Shown piece by piece: positions 1 through 6,820 of a stretch of DNA of 51,138 bases. The notes below the pieces were generated by a model that saw nothing but the letters and a program-made list of their open reading frames with translations, searched no databases and was not told the origin of the DNA. Origin of the DNA: Streptomyces sp. ISL-94. Lineage in GTDB: Bacteria > Actinomycetota > Actinomycetes > Streptomycetales > Streptomycetaceae. The stretch is from positions 1 to 51,138 of the forward strand of contig NZ_JAGGOZ010000107.1 in assembly GCF_018614075.1 (NCBI RefSeq), given 5' to 3'. Both the position numbers and the translations under genes were made by a program. Position 1 is the first letter of the stretch; every line of letters starts with the position of its first letter.

Positions 1-3000
1 GGAGGGCCGCGGCTCGTACTGGACGTACTCGCGCGGTCCGACAACACGGCGAGGTGCCGTGCCTGGGGGCACCTCCGTGGGGGTCCCCCCGGACGGAGTC
101 CGGGGGAGGTAGCCGGGGGAGCGTCGCGACCCGGTGAACCTTTCCGGGCACAGCACCAGCAGCGCCTCGGGCTCCGGTCCGGCCCTCGGGCTGGGCCTCA
201 GGCCTCAGGCCTCGCGCCTCGGGCCTCAGGCCTTGTGGACGATCTGGACGTCCAGCGTCACTTCCACGCTCGAACCGATCGCCGCGATCCCGTGGGCCAG
301 CACCGACTGCCAGTTCAGGGCGAAGTCCTCGCGCTGCAGTTCGGCGGTGGCCCGGCAGGCCGCCCGCGGCTCCCCCTCCAGGCCCGTCCCGTGCCCCAGA
401 TACCGGGTGTCCAGGGTGACGGAGCGGCTGACTCCGTGGAGGGTGAGGGCGCCGGCGACGGCCCAGCGGCTGCCGCTGCGGTGGATGAACCGTTCGCTGT
501 AGAACTCCACCGTGGGGTGCCGGGCCGCGTCCAGGAAGTCCGCGGACCTCAGGTGGTCGTCGCGCATCCGCACCCCGGTGTCGATGCTCGCCGCATCGAT
601 GATCACGTGCATGAAGGAGTCCTCCATGCGCTCGGCTATCCGTACCGCGCCGGCGAACGTGTTGAACCGGCCGCGGATCCGGGCGAAGCCGATGTGCCGG
701 GCCGTGAAGCCGATGGACGAGTGCGTCGGGTCGAGCTCCCAGTGGCCGGGCTGCGGCAGCAGCGGCGGCTCCACCGTGTCGAGGATGATCTCCACGGTGC
801 CGGGCTGCGCGGGCTCCCCCACGAGCGTCGCCCCGTGGAACGGCGCGTACCCCTCCGCGGTGACCGAGAGCCGGTACTCCCCCTCCGGCACGGCCGCCGT
901 GAACCCGCCGTACGGGTCGGTCTCCCCGCTGACGATCCGGCGGCCGATCGGGTCGGTCACCTCGAACGCGGCCTGGCGGACCGGCTGGTGGACCGTGTCG
1001 AGGACCCGGCAGCTGAGCAGCCGTGCCGTCGGCGGCAGTGTCAGTGTCGCGGATGTCGGCGGGCTGGAACTTCCGGCCGTCTCCATCCCCCGTCGGCGAC
1101 CGAACATGGCTGATGCACCCCCGTGCTGCGTGGTCTTGGACCGCTCTGGCGAAGACGCATTCGATCATGCTGTCGGGTTGGGGGCAAACAGAATGGTCGC
1201 GCCCGGTATGCCCGCGCCTGCTCCGCCGCCGGTTGGCCGGAACTGCCCGCATCCCCGGGCCGCTTCCGGTGACGGCGATCGAGCCGTCGGTGTCGGTGCG
1301 CAGCACGGTCGCCCCCACCGCCCGCAGCCGGGCGAGTGTACCGGGTGCGGGGTGCCCGTAGCGGTTGCCCGCACCGACCGGAACGACCGCGAGCCGGGGC
1401 CGGACCCGGGCGAGCAGCACGGGATCCTGGTGCGCGGAACCGTGGTGCGCGACCTTCAGCACATCCACCGGCCCCAGCTCCGGATGCCGCCTCAACAGCG
1501 CTTCCTGCGCCGGGGGTTCGAGGTCGCCGAGCAGCAGCAGGGTCAGTCCCGCACCCCGCACCAGCAGGGCCACGCTCGCGTCGTTGGGCCCCTCGGGCGG
1601 GGGCGCGTCCGAGGGCGGCCAGAGCACCTGCCACTCCAGCGGCCCGGCCCGCCGGCGCTCTCCCGCCACCGCCCGTACGACGGGTACGCCCGCGGCCGCC
1701 GCGGCCCGGTGGACGAACTCCGCCTGCCCCCGGGGCTCTTCCCACGCGGTGGCCTGAATCACACCCACGGACCGGCCCCGCAGCACCCCCGAAAGGCCGC
1801 CCACGTGGTCGGCGTGAAAGTGCGTCAGCAGCAGCATCGGCACCCGGCGCACGCCCAGGGATCTCAAGCAGGAGTCCACCGGGCCCGGGTCCGGACCGGT
1901 GTCCACCACGAGGGCCTCGCCCGGCCCGACGGCGAGTACGGCGGCGTCCCCCTGGCCCACCGCGCACTGGACGTAGCTCCAGTCGGGCGGCGGCCAGCCG
2001 GTGAGCGTACGGGTGAGCTGCGGCGGCCGCAGGACGACGAGGAGCAGCACCAACACCAGGGCGGAGCAGACCCACCGCCGCCGGCCGAACCGGGCGCCGA
2101 GGCCGACGAGGGCGACGGTGGCGGCGGCCAGCAGCAGCCCGCCGGTGAGCCCGCCCGGCCAGGACAGCTCCGCTCCCGGCAGCCGCGCCCCGGCCCGTGC
2201 CACGGCGGCGATCCACCCGGCCGGCACCCCGGCGCACCAGGCGAGCACCCGCGCGGCGGGCATCCACACCGGGGCCGCGGCAAGCGTCGCGAAGCCGAGC
2301 ACGGTCGCCGGACCGGCCGCCAGCTCGGCCAGCAGGTTGCACGGCACCGCCACCAGGCTGACCCGGGCGGCCAGCACGGCGACCACGGGCGCGCACACTG
2401 CCTGGGCAGCAGCGGCGGCTCCCAGGGCCTCGGCGAGCCGCGGCCGCATCCCGCGCCGCCGCAGGGCTTCGCTCCACCGGGGCGCGAGGGTAAGCAGGGC
2501 CCCGGTGGCCAGGACCGAGAGCAGGAAGCCGTAACTGCGGGCCAGCCACGGGTCGTAGAGGACCAGGAGCAGCACGGCGGCGCCCAGGGCCGGGATCAGG
2601 GATCTGCGCCGCCCGGTGGCGAGGGCCAGCAGGGTGACGGCGCCGCAGGCCGCGGCCCGCAGCACGCTGGGCTCCGGCCGGCACACCACCACGAAGGCCA
2701 GCGTCAGGGCCGCCCCGCCCAGGGCGGTCGCCCGGAGCGAGAGCCCCAGCCGGGGCGCCAGCCCGCCCCGCTCGGCCTGCTGTGCGCGGGCCGGGGGCCC
2801 GATGAGCAGGAACAGCACCACGGTCAGGTTGGATCCGGAGACGGCCAGCAGGTGCAGCAGGTCGGTGGCCCGGAAGGCCTCGTGCAGGTCCGGCGGCACC
2901 CTGGAGGTGTCGCCGACGACCAGCCCCGGCAGCAGGGCCCTGGCATCCGGCGCGAGCCCCTCGGTGGCCCGGCGCAGCCCGGCCCGCAGCCGTCCCGCGA

Positions 3001-3622
3001 ACCGCTGCGCGGGATCCGGGCCGCCGGTCACCCCGGGCGGGGTGTCAACCGCCGGGCGCAGCAGGGCCACCGCCCGCTCCCCGCTCCGTGCCGGGGCCAG
3101 CCGGGCGACCACGGCGACCCGGGTGGAGGGCTGCAGCCGCGCCCATCCCGGGTGCGCCGCGAGCACCCGTACCGGGGTCTCGACCCGGGTCCGCGCTCCG
3201 TCGGGCCCGGTCACCCGGGTCACCACCGCGTCCAGCACCACCAGCGGCGGCCCGCTACCGCCCCGGGAGACCGGCACCCGCGGATCGGAGCCGACGGTGA
3301 GCTCCGCGTGGACACGGACATGGTCTCGGGCCAGCCCGGCGACCGGCCCGGCCCGCGCCTCGGCCCGCTGCAGCCCCGCCACCCCGGCCCCGGCGGCCGC
3401 GCACAGCAGGGCCGCGGCCGCCGCCGGGGCGACCTTCCACAGCGACCCGGGGCGCCGGCGCCCGACCGCCGTCAACAGCCCGGCGGCGACCACCCCCAGG
3501 GCCGCCCCGGCGGCGCTGAGTCCCGCCGGGGCGTCCAGGGCGAGGGCGGCCGCCGCCCAGGCGGCGAGGGCCGGCACCACCAGGCGCAGGTCCGCCGGCC
3601 TCCCCGCCTCGGGGCGGTTCAC
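1..3622 (-). CDS. comEC: ComEC/Rec2 family DNA-uptake channel protein (no stop in window)
   Basis: The recognisable protein covers about 3622 down to 1250 (about 790 residues). It has an N-terminal hydrophobic region with a soluble DUF4131-like segment, a central Competence-type multi-pass region (FRATDLLHLLAVSGSNLTVV, then many leucine/valine segments), and a C-terminal metallo-beta-lactamase-like domain with THFHADHVGG near residue 605 and VLKVAHHGSAH near residue 720. The family forms the inner-membrane channel for single-stranded DNA in transformation; its role in Streptomyces is unproven. The GTG start at 3622 overlaps the comEA stop (GTGA), so the two are translationally coupled. Oddity: after the conserved end (TDTDGSIAVTGSGPGMRAV) I read codon by codon and found no in-frame stop through base 1, so the frame passes underneath the yceI-like gene. 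A frameshift or lost stop near 1165-1250 is likely; a one-base shift would reach a TGA at 1165. Treat the left boundary as unresolved. Confidence 0.72.
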   Translation of the reverse strand, partial: MNRPEAGRPADLRLVVPALAAWAAAALALDAPAGLSAAGAALGVVAAGLLTAVGRRRPGSLWKVAPAAAAALLCAAAGAGVAGLQRAEARAGPVAGLARDHVRVHAELTVGSDPRVPVSRGGSGPPLVVLDAVVTRVTGPDGARTRVETPVRVLAAHPGWARLQPSTRVAVVARLAPARSGERAVALLRPAVDTPPGVTGGPDPAQRFAGRLRAGLRRATEGLAPDARALLPGLVVGDTSRVPPDLHEAFRATDLLHLLAVSGSNLTVVLFLLIGPPARAQQAERGGLAPRLGLSLRATALGGAALTLAFVVVCRPEPSVLRAAACGAVTLLALATGRRRSLIPALGAAVLLLVLYDPWLARSYGFLLSVLATGALLTLAPRWSEALRRRGMRPRLAEALGAAAAAQAVCAPVVAVLAARVSLVAVPCNLLAELAAGPATVLGFATLAAAPVWMPAARVLAWCAGVPAGWIAAVARAGARLPGAELSWPGGLTGGLLLAAATVALVGLGARFGRRRWVCSALVLVLLLVVLRPPQLTRTLTGWPPPDWSYVQCAVGQGDAAVLAVGPGEALVVDTGPDPGPVDSCLRSLGVRRVPMLLLTHFHADHVGGLSGVLRGRSVGVIQATAWEEPRGQAEFVHRAAAAAGVPVVRAVAGERRRAGPLEWQVLWPPSDAPPPEGPNDASVALLVRGAGLTLLLLGDLEPPAQEALLRRHPELGPVDVLKVAHHGSAHQDPVLLARVRPRLAVVPVGAGNRYGHPAPGTLARLRAVGATVLRTDTDGSIAVTGSGPGMRAVPANRRRSRRGHTGRDHSVCPQPDSMIECVFARAVQDHAARGCISHVRSPTGDGDGRKFQPADIRDTDTAADGTAAQLPGPRHGPPAGPPGRVRGDRPDRPPDRQRGDRPVRRVHGGRAGGGVPALGHRGGVRAVPRGDARGGARAARHRGDHPRHGGAAAAAAARPLGARPDALVHRLHGPAHRLRPDPRPVQHVRRRGTDSRAHGGLLHARDHRCGEHRHRGADARRPPEVRGLPGRGPAPHGGVLQRTVHPPQRQPLGRRRRPHPPRSQPLRHPGHPVSGARDGPGGGAAGGLPGHRRTAARGLRPELAVGAGPRDRGDRFERGSDAGRPDRPQGLRPEARGLRPEAQPEGRTGARGAAGAVPGKVHRVATLPRLPPPDSVRGDPHGGAPRHGTSPCCRTARVRPVRAAAL
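86..106. terminator. GC-rich stem-loop at the left edge
   Basis: An 8-base-pair stem (86-93 with 99-106) closes a 5-base loop. It lies in the low-information stretch 1-225, past the yceI-like stop. No independent gene is visible in 1-225 apart from the continuing comEC frame. A short tandem array of gcctcaggcct-like units runs at about 196-233 into the end of the yceI-like gene. The stem may terminate transcripts, but it has no U-tract. Confidence 0.35.
226..1107 (-). CDS. YceI-like protein with N-terminal carboxypeptidase-regulatory-like domain
   Basis: This 293-residue protein has two parts. Residues about 28-110 resemble the beta-sandwich carboxypeptidase regulatory-like fold (DPYGGFTAAVPEGEYRLSVTAEG). 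Residues about 118-290 are a YceI domain: WELDPTHSSIGFTARH near its start, then RGRFNTFAGAV and SADFLDAARHPTVEFYS. YceI domains form a lipocalin-like barrel that binds polyprenoid or amide-type lipids in E. coli and Helicobacter; the ligand here is unknown. There is no clear signal peptide, so it is probably cytosolic, unlike E. coli YceI. The ATG at 1107 opens with MFGRRRG. The gene lies in a different frame inside the unbroken extension of the comEC frame, which makes its left neighbourhood unusual. Confidence 0.9.
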   Translation of the reverse strand: MFGRRRGMETAGSSSPPTSATLTLPPTARLLSCRVLDTVHQPVRQAAFEVTDPIGRRIVSGETDPYGGFTAAVPEGEYRLSVTAEGYAPFHGATLVGEPAQPGTVEIILDTVEPPLLPQPGHWELDPTHSSIGFTARHIGFARIRGRFNTFAGAVRIAERMEDSFMHVIIDAASIDTGVRMRDDHLRSADFLDAARHPTVEFYSERFIHRSGSRWAVAGALTLHGVSRSVTLDTRYLGHGTGLEGEPRAACRATAELQREDFALNWQSVLAHGIAAIGSSVEVTLDVQIVHKA

Positions 3623-4596
3623 GGCCGCACCAGCGTGCGCAGGTCGGCGAAGCGCCGCTCCCCGATGCCGTTGACCTGCCGGAGCTCCTCCACCGAGCGG
3701 AAACCCCCGCGTGCGGTGCGGAAGTCCACGATGTGCTGGGCCAGCACCGGCCCGACCCCGGGCAGGCCGTCCAACTGCTCGACCGTGGCCGTGCCGAGGC
3801 TGACGGGGCCGGGACTCGGCCCCGCCCCGCCCGGCGGGGGCGGCGCGGGGGCGCCCACCAGCACCTGCTCGCCGTCCACCAGCACCCGGGCCCGGTTCAG
3901 CCCGGAGGTGTCCGTACCCGGCCGCACTCCCCCGGCGGCGGCCAGCGCGTCCTCGACCCGCGAGCCTGCGGGCAGCCGCCGCACACCCGGGTCCCGGACC
4001 TTGCCGCCCACGTCGACGACGATCCGCCCGGCGGGCCCGGGCGGGGCGGCGATCCCCGCCAGGGCGGGTGCCGTCGCGGACCCCGTGCCGGGGGTGACCA
4101 CCGCGGGCGCGGTCACCGGCTGCGGGCGGGCCGACCAGTACTGCTGTGCCGCGAAGCCGACGGCGGCGACCAGCACCACCGCCACCGCGGCCACGGTGCG
4201 CGGCTCCACCGCGCAGTGGGCCTGGAGCCACACCGGCAGCCGTTCCCGCACGGCCAGCCTCCGCGCCAACCCGGAAGGCAGCTCCGCCGCCTCCCCGGGC
4301 GGTGCCCCGGACGAAGCCTCGACCGGAACCTGGACCGCAAGCGCGGGCGGGGACGGGGCCGGAACAGTCGGCGACGGCGGCGATGGGGACGGTGGTGGGG
4401 ATAGGGACGGCGACGCCGGTGGCGGGCTGCTGCCGCCCAGCAGGGCCTCCGCACGGCGCCGCACCGCGGCCGGCTCGGGATGGGGGCGTCGCCGCTCACG
4501 GCGGTTCCGCACACGGCTGTCGGAGAGTCGGGGACGGCCCGGGCCGCTGGTGGCGCCCGAGCCCCACGGTTGCGAGGTACGCGTTCGAAGAGTCAT
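3619..4596 (-). CDS. comEA: ComEA family helix-hairpin-helix DNA-binding protein
   Basis: This 325-residue protein has a basic, Ser/Pro-rich cytoplasmic N-terminus (1-130), a single membrane segment at about 134-151, and an SLBB-type domain at about 191-248 (RIVVDVGGKVRDPGVRRLPAGS). Its C-terminus (266-325) holds tandem helix-hairpin-helix motifs (LDGLPGVGPVLAQHIVDF and LRQVNGIGERRFADL). ComEA proteins capture double-stranded DNA outside the membrane and pass it to ComEC. The long Pro/Ser linker (about 58-85) is typical of actinobacterial versions. It is the first gene of the comEA-comEC pair, with a GTGA overlap. The ATG at 4596 is the chosen start. A stretch of 98 bases separates it from the degV stop upstream. 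Confidence 0.93.
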   Translation of the reverse strand: MTLRTRTSQPWGSGATSGPGRPRLSDSRVRNRRERRRPHPEPAAVRRRAEALLGGSSPPPASPSLSPPPSPSPPSPTVPAPSPPALAVQVPVEASSGAPPGEAAELPSGLARRLAVRERLPVWLQAHCAVEPRTVAAVAVVLVAAVGFAAQQYWSARPQPVTAPAVVTPGTGSATAPALAGIAAPPGPAGRIVVDVGGKVRDPGVRRLPAGSRVEDALAAAGGVRPGTDTSGLNRARVLVDGEQVLVGAPAPPPPGGAGPSPGPVSLGTATVEQLDGLPGVGPVLAQHIVDFRTARGGFRSVEELRQVNGIGERRFADLRTLVRP

Positions 4597-4694
4597 GCCA
4601 CGACCGTAAGGGCGAAGCCCGACCCCCGTTCGGAGCCCGCAATTCCGGTGGACGACAGGCCCGTTGTGGACAACCGGGCCACCCGTTCCGGTGA

Positions 4695-5540
4695 TCAGCG
4701 GGGGGAGACGACCGCCGCCAGCAGCCCCGGTCCGGTGTGCGCGCCGATCACCGCGCCCACCTCGCTGACGTGCAGCTCGACCAGCCCGGGGATGCGCTCC
4801 CGCAGCCGCTGGGCGAGCTTCTCGGCCCGCTCGGGGGCCGCCAGGTGGTGCACGGCCACGTCGACACTGCCCGACCCGGCCCGCTCGACGGCCAACTCCT
4901 CCAGGCGGGCGATGGCCTTGGAGGCCGTACGCACCTTCTCCAGCATCTCGATCCGGCCGCCCTCCAGCGTGAGCAGCGGCTTGACGGCCAGGGCGGAGCC
5001 GAGGAGGGCCTGTGCGGCCCCGATCCGGCCGCCGCGGCGGAGGTAGTCCAGGGTGTCGACGTAGAAGTAGGCGGACATGTCCGCGGCTCGCTTCTCGGCG
5101 GCGGCCACGGCCTCGTCGACGGAACCGCCCGCCTCCGCGGCCTCGGCGGCGGTGAGCGCGCAGAAGCCGAGGGCCATGGCGACCATGCCGGTGTCCACGA
5201 CGCGTACGGGTACGGGGGCGGTCCTGGCGGCGACCACGGCGGCGTCGTAGGTCCCGGAGAACTCCGCGGAAAGGTGCAGGCTCACGATGCCGGTCGCACC
5301 GGCGTCCACGGCCGCCTGGTAGGCCCGCACGAACTCCTCCGGACTGGGGCGCGAGGTGGTGACCGACCGGCGCTTCTGCAGGGCCAGGGCCAGGCTGCGC
5401 GCCGAGATGTCGGTACCCTCCACCAGTGCCTCGCCGCCCAGTACGACGGTGAGCGGGACGGAGGTGATTCCGTGCCGCGCCATGGCCGGTTGGGGCAGGT
5501 AGGCCGTGGAATCGGTGACGATGGCGACATGGCGGGACAT
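4695..5540 (-). CDS. DegV family fatty-acid-binding protein
   Basis: This 281-residue DegV protein has an N-terminal VAIVTDSTAYLP motif, followed by GTDISARSLALALQ, VTTSRPSPEEFVRAY and the LSAEFSGTYDAA segment. These residues line the fatty-acid site of the family. DegV/FakB proteins bind acyl chains; in Firmicutes they present fatty acids to FakA kinase, but no fakA is in this window. I chose the ATG at 5540 (MSRHVAIV) because the 72 codons upstream in the same frame are Pro/Arg/Gly-rich and unlike DegV. No Shine-Dalgarno sequence precedes this ATG, but a TAACCT hexamer sits 7 bases before it, which would suit a leaderless transcript. Confidence 0.93.
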   Translation of the reverse strand: MSRHVAIVTDSTAYLPQPAMARHGITSVPLTVVLGGEALVEGTDISARSLALALQKRRSVTTSRPSPEEFVRAYQAAVDAGATGIVSLHLSAEFSGTYDAAVVAARTAPVPVRVVDTGMVAMALGFCALTAAEAAEAGGSVDEAVAAAEKRAADMSAYFYVDTLDYLRRGGRIGAAQALLGSALAVKPLLTLEGGRIEMLEKVRTASKAIARLEELAVERAGSGSVDVAVHHLAAPERAEKLAQRLRERIPGLVELHVSEVGAVIGAHTGPGLLAAVVSPR

Positions 5541-5906
5541 GAGGCGGAGGTTACCGCCAGTGGGGGTGGGACGGCAGCCTGGGCCCCTTCTCGGGGCATC
5601 GGCCGGGCCGCCTGCCCGTGCCCGGCGGGGCCTGGACCCCGGGCCGCCTGCCCGTGCCCGGCACGCCGGTACGCCCCGCCGCGGCGGCCAGAGCCTACGG
5701 CACCGTGCGGCGGCAGGCGGCGAGCCGGGCGTGGGGTCGGCGGGGCTTTCCCCCACCCCGCCCCCTCCCCGAAACTGGGGGCTCCGCCCCGGACAGCGGC
5801 AAGGGCTCCGCTCCTGCGCACCCCGGCCGCCACCGGCCGCGACAGCGGCCCGCCGGCCGGAGCCGCCCGGGCCCCGACAGGGTCTGCGACCCGAACCCCG
5901 CGCCGG
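5541..5906. repeat. Intergenic stretch with direct repeats and a common Streptomyces-type GC element
   Basis: This 366-base gene-free region holds a perfect 22-base direct repeat (gggccgcctgcccgtgcccg plus gc) at 5605-5626 and 5641-5662. At about 5745-5795 comes a C-rich stretch ending in ctgggggctccgcccc. An almost identical ctggggctccgcccc core recurs near 19015-19035, so this is probably a dispersed intergenic element. I see no tRNA, small ORF or obvious terminator with a U-tract. Confidence 0.55.
5548..5553 (-). promoter_or_regulatory. Possible -10 element for a leaderless degV-type transcript
   Basis: On the minus strand TAACCT (fits TANNNT) lies 7 bases before the ATG at 5540, and no ribosome-binding site lies between. 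This is the spacing expected when transcription starts at the initiation codon, a common arrangement in actinobacteria. No convincing -35 hexamer is visible. Confidence 0.4.
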
Positions 5907-6638
5907 TCAGCCCGCCCGCTCCGGACGGGGCGCCTTCTGCCACGGGTACGGCGTCGCCGGGGCGGCCGGGTCCAGCGCCGCGGGCTGCGACTGCGGACGC
6001 GGCTGCTGCTGGGCAGGCGGGGCCGCCGCGGGTCCGGCCGGCTGCGCCGCGTCCCACGCTGCTGCCGCCGCCGTCAGGTCGTCCACCGACTGACGGGACC
6101 AGTCGCGCAGCGCCCCGGACTCCATCTCGATCTGCGCCGACAGGGCGGACAGGTCGTCCTCGGCGAAGCGCCGGGCCCGGTCCCGGGCCGCCCAGCGCAG
6201 CGAATCCGCCGCCTGCGTGATCTTGGACGTGCGCTCGCGCAGGTCGGGCAGGCTGTCGGCGATCCGCTGCCGGTCCGGCTCCTGCTCCAGCCGCTTCAGC
6301 TCGTCGTCCAGCTCGTGCCCGTGCGCGCTCAGCCGCTCGAACAGCCCGATGGACTCCTTCAGCGAGGCATCCGCCCGGGCCCCCTCGTACAGCGCCTGCT
6401 GCGTGGCCCGCATCGACGTCCGCAGATCCAGCCGCAGCTGCGCCAGCGCGCCCGCGACACCGACCTGCCCGAAGCTCTTCGCCCTCAGCGCGGTGTCCTC
6501 CACCGTCCGGCGGGCCTGCGTGATCGTCCGGTCGACTCCGCGCTTGGCCGCCTTCACCACCTTGACGGTGACGAACAGGCCCAGGCCCAGAATGGTGAAA
6601 AGCACCATCAGCGCGAAGATGATCAACGCGGCCTCCAT
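5907..6638 (-). CDS. Conserved hypothetical single-pass membrane protein with helical cytoplasmic domain
   Basis: This 243-residue protein has one N-terminal membrane segment (about residues 5-28, ALIIFALMVLFTILGLGLFV), then a long charged, Ala/Leu/Arg/Glu-rich region (about 32-195) likely to be helical or coiled-coil. A Pro/Ala/Gln-rich tail (about 196-235) ends in PRPERAG. I do not recognise a catalytic motif. A good ribosome-binding site (aaggga) sits 5 bases before the ATG. It lies downstream of leuS on the same strand, 174 bases away. Such one-pass helical proteins may scaffold at the membrane, but no function can be assigned from the sequence. Confidence 0.8.
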   Translation of the reverse strand: MEAALIIFALMVLFTILGLGLFVTVKVVKAAKRGVDRTITQARRTVEDTALRAKSFGQVGVAGALAQLRLDLRTSMRATQQALYEGARADASLKESIGLFERLSAHGHELDDELKRLEQEPDRQRIADSLPDLRERTSKITQAADSLRWAARDRARRFAEDDLSALSAQIEMESGALRDWSRQSVDDLTAAAAAWDAAQPAGPAAAPPAQQQPRPQSQPAALDPAAPATPYPWQKAPRPERAG

Positions 6639-6770
6639 GAGTGTCCCTTCCCCAGTCCCCGCAGCACTTTGTCCGTCCCCTCCACCGTAAACGCCACGGG
6701 CAGGCCAGGGGTTCCAATCGAACCCCCAACCTGCCCGTAAGGGATCTCCCCCATAGGGGGCGACAGATGA

Positions 6771-6820
6771 CCTCAGAGCGCCTCAGAGCACCTCAGGCAA
6801 CCTCACGCGACCTCAGATGA
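6771..6820. repeat. Five tandem 10-base units at the leuS stop
   Basis: Five consecutive decamers each start cctca (cctcagagcg, cctcagagca, cctcaggcaa, cctcacgcga, cctcagatga). The leuS stop codon (TGA, 6813-6815 on the minus strand) lies inside the last unit. Each unit carries TGAGG on the minus strand, and the 10-base period rotates that TGA through all three frames just after leuS. Confidence 0.8.

Noticed and set aside
512..4609. Long plus-strand open frame of over 1300 codons opposite comEA-comEC
   Set aside because: It is the codon-aligned antisense of the comEC frame, rich in Arg/Pro/Gly, with no domain. The same effect of high third-position GC appears at 11469-15917, 22424-25075, 35523-39308 and 44918-49006.
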